DNA from: Collinsella aerofaciens
Lineage (GTDB): Bacteria; Actinomycetota; Coriobacteriia; Coriobacteriales; Coriobacteriaceae
Assembly: GCF_015670795.1 (NCBI RefSeq)
Contig: NZ_JADPCJ010000006.1
Location: 1-64,000 of the forward strand
Reading direction: 5' to 3'
Length of the DNA stretch: 64,000 nucleotides
Below the pieces are notes generated by a model. That model had not been told where the DNA came from. It did no database searches and worked only from the letters and a program-made list of their open reading frames with translations. The translations under genes were made by a program, and so were the position numbers. Positions 63,899-64,000 of the stretch are shown piece by piece. Numbering within the stretch: position 1 is the stretch's first letter; each line of letters begins with the position of its first letter.

Positions 63899-64000
63899 GT
63901 GTTTGATTCTCTGAGCGATCGCCTCAACGACACATTTGACCGTCTGCGCGGCAAGGGTAAGCTGACCGAGGCCGATATCACCTCGGCCATGCGCGACATC
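63899..64000 (+). CDS. ffh: Signal recognition particle protein Ffh, N-terminal fragment
   Basis: Only the first 34 codons are in the window: a GTG start behind AAGGAG (63887-63892), then FDSLSDRLNDTFDRLRGKGK and LTEADITSAMRDI, the standard N-domain start of Ffh. The gene runs off the right edge. Confidence 0.9.
   Translation, partial: MFDSLSDRLNDTFDRLRGKGKLTEADITSAMRDI

Overview
The window looks like chromosomal DNA of a Coriobacteriia member close to Collinsella (high-GC Gram-positive, Actinomycetota). The signs are GC-rich core genes with strong AGGAGG-type ribosome sites, Gram-positive gene orders (rimP-nusA-infB-rbfA-nrnA-truB-ribF; rpmF-plsX-acpP-rnc-smc-ftsY-ffh), a Gram-positive-type Pel locus, and an encoded CCA on the tRNA. 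The genus is inferred from overall resemblance, not from a search.

Layout. (1) 1-7986: the end of a surface-glycan cluster. A GC-rich rmlD end is followed by an AT-rich cassette with a Wzy-like polymerase, two glycosyltransferases, a polysaccharide pyruvyl transferase, a Wzx flippase and an FrhB-type iron-sulfur protein. (2) 8158-9527: an intact IS1249-like element with perfect 25-bp ends and a perfect 8-bp target duplication. (3) 9547-11913, minus strand: a secreted transglutaminase-like protein with a C-terminal ricin-type lectin half. (4) 11914-16759: a small accessory island. It holds an uncharacterised membrane protein with a ComEC-like metallo-beta-lactamase-fold protein, then a promoter-led AAA ATPase/RloB pair resembling AbiL-type or split OLD-type anti-phage systems. 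(5) 16760-27855: a tightly overlapped eight-gene operon, pelD-pelE-pelA(deacetylase)-pelF-pelG-cotH-VTC-DUF4956. PelD carries an N-terminal SDR-like domain that seems to lack catalytic residues, and it keeps a c-di-GMP I-site. (6) 28098-33748: a LacI regulator with paired operators, the sucrose PTS enzyme and sucrose-6-phosphate hydrolase, a fold-type-I PLP-family protein without its lysine, and a small ModE-like regulator. (7) 33942-64000: housekeeping genes: guaB, leuS, rimP-nusA-infB-rbfA-nrnA-truB-ribF-dnaG, rpoD, tRNA-Asn, asp23-fakA-recG-rsmD-coaD, a DivIVA-like coiled-coil gene, DUF177-rpmF, plsX-acpP-rnc-smc-ftsY and the first codons of ffh.

How the parts work together. The first cluster should build and flip a pyruvylated, rhamnose-containing repeat-unit glycan. 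The pel operon should make a second, synthase-type exopolysaccharide under c-di-GMP control. The sucrose block imports and splits sucrose under its own repressor. The core blocks cover transcription, translation initiation and ribosome maturation, replication priming, phospholipid and fatty-acid synthesis, chromosome condensation and SRP targeting. The least explained parts are the 12.7-14.2 kb membrane/MBL pair, the dead-looking enzymes (the SDR part of PelD and the PLP protein), and several long palindromes or hairpins in intergenic DNA (upstream of leuS, after rpoD, before acpP, and in the rimP-nusA leader).
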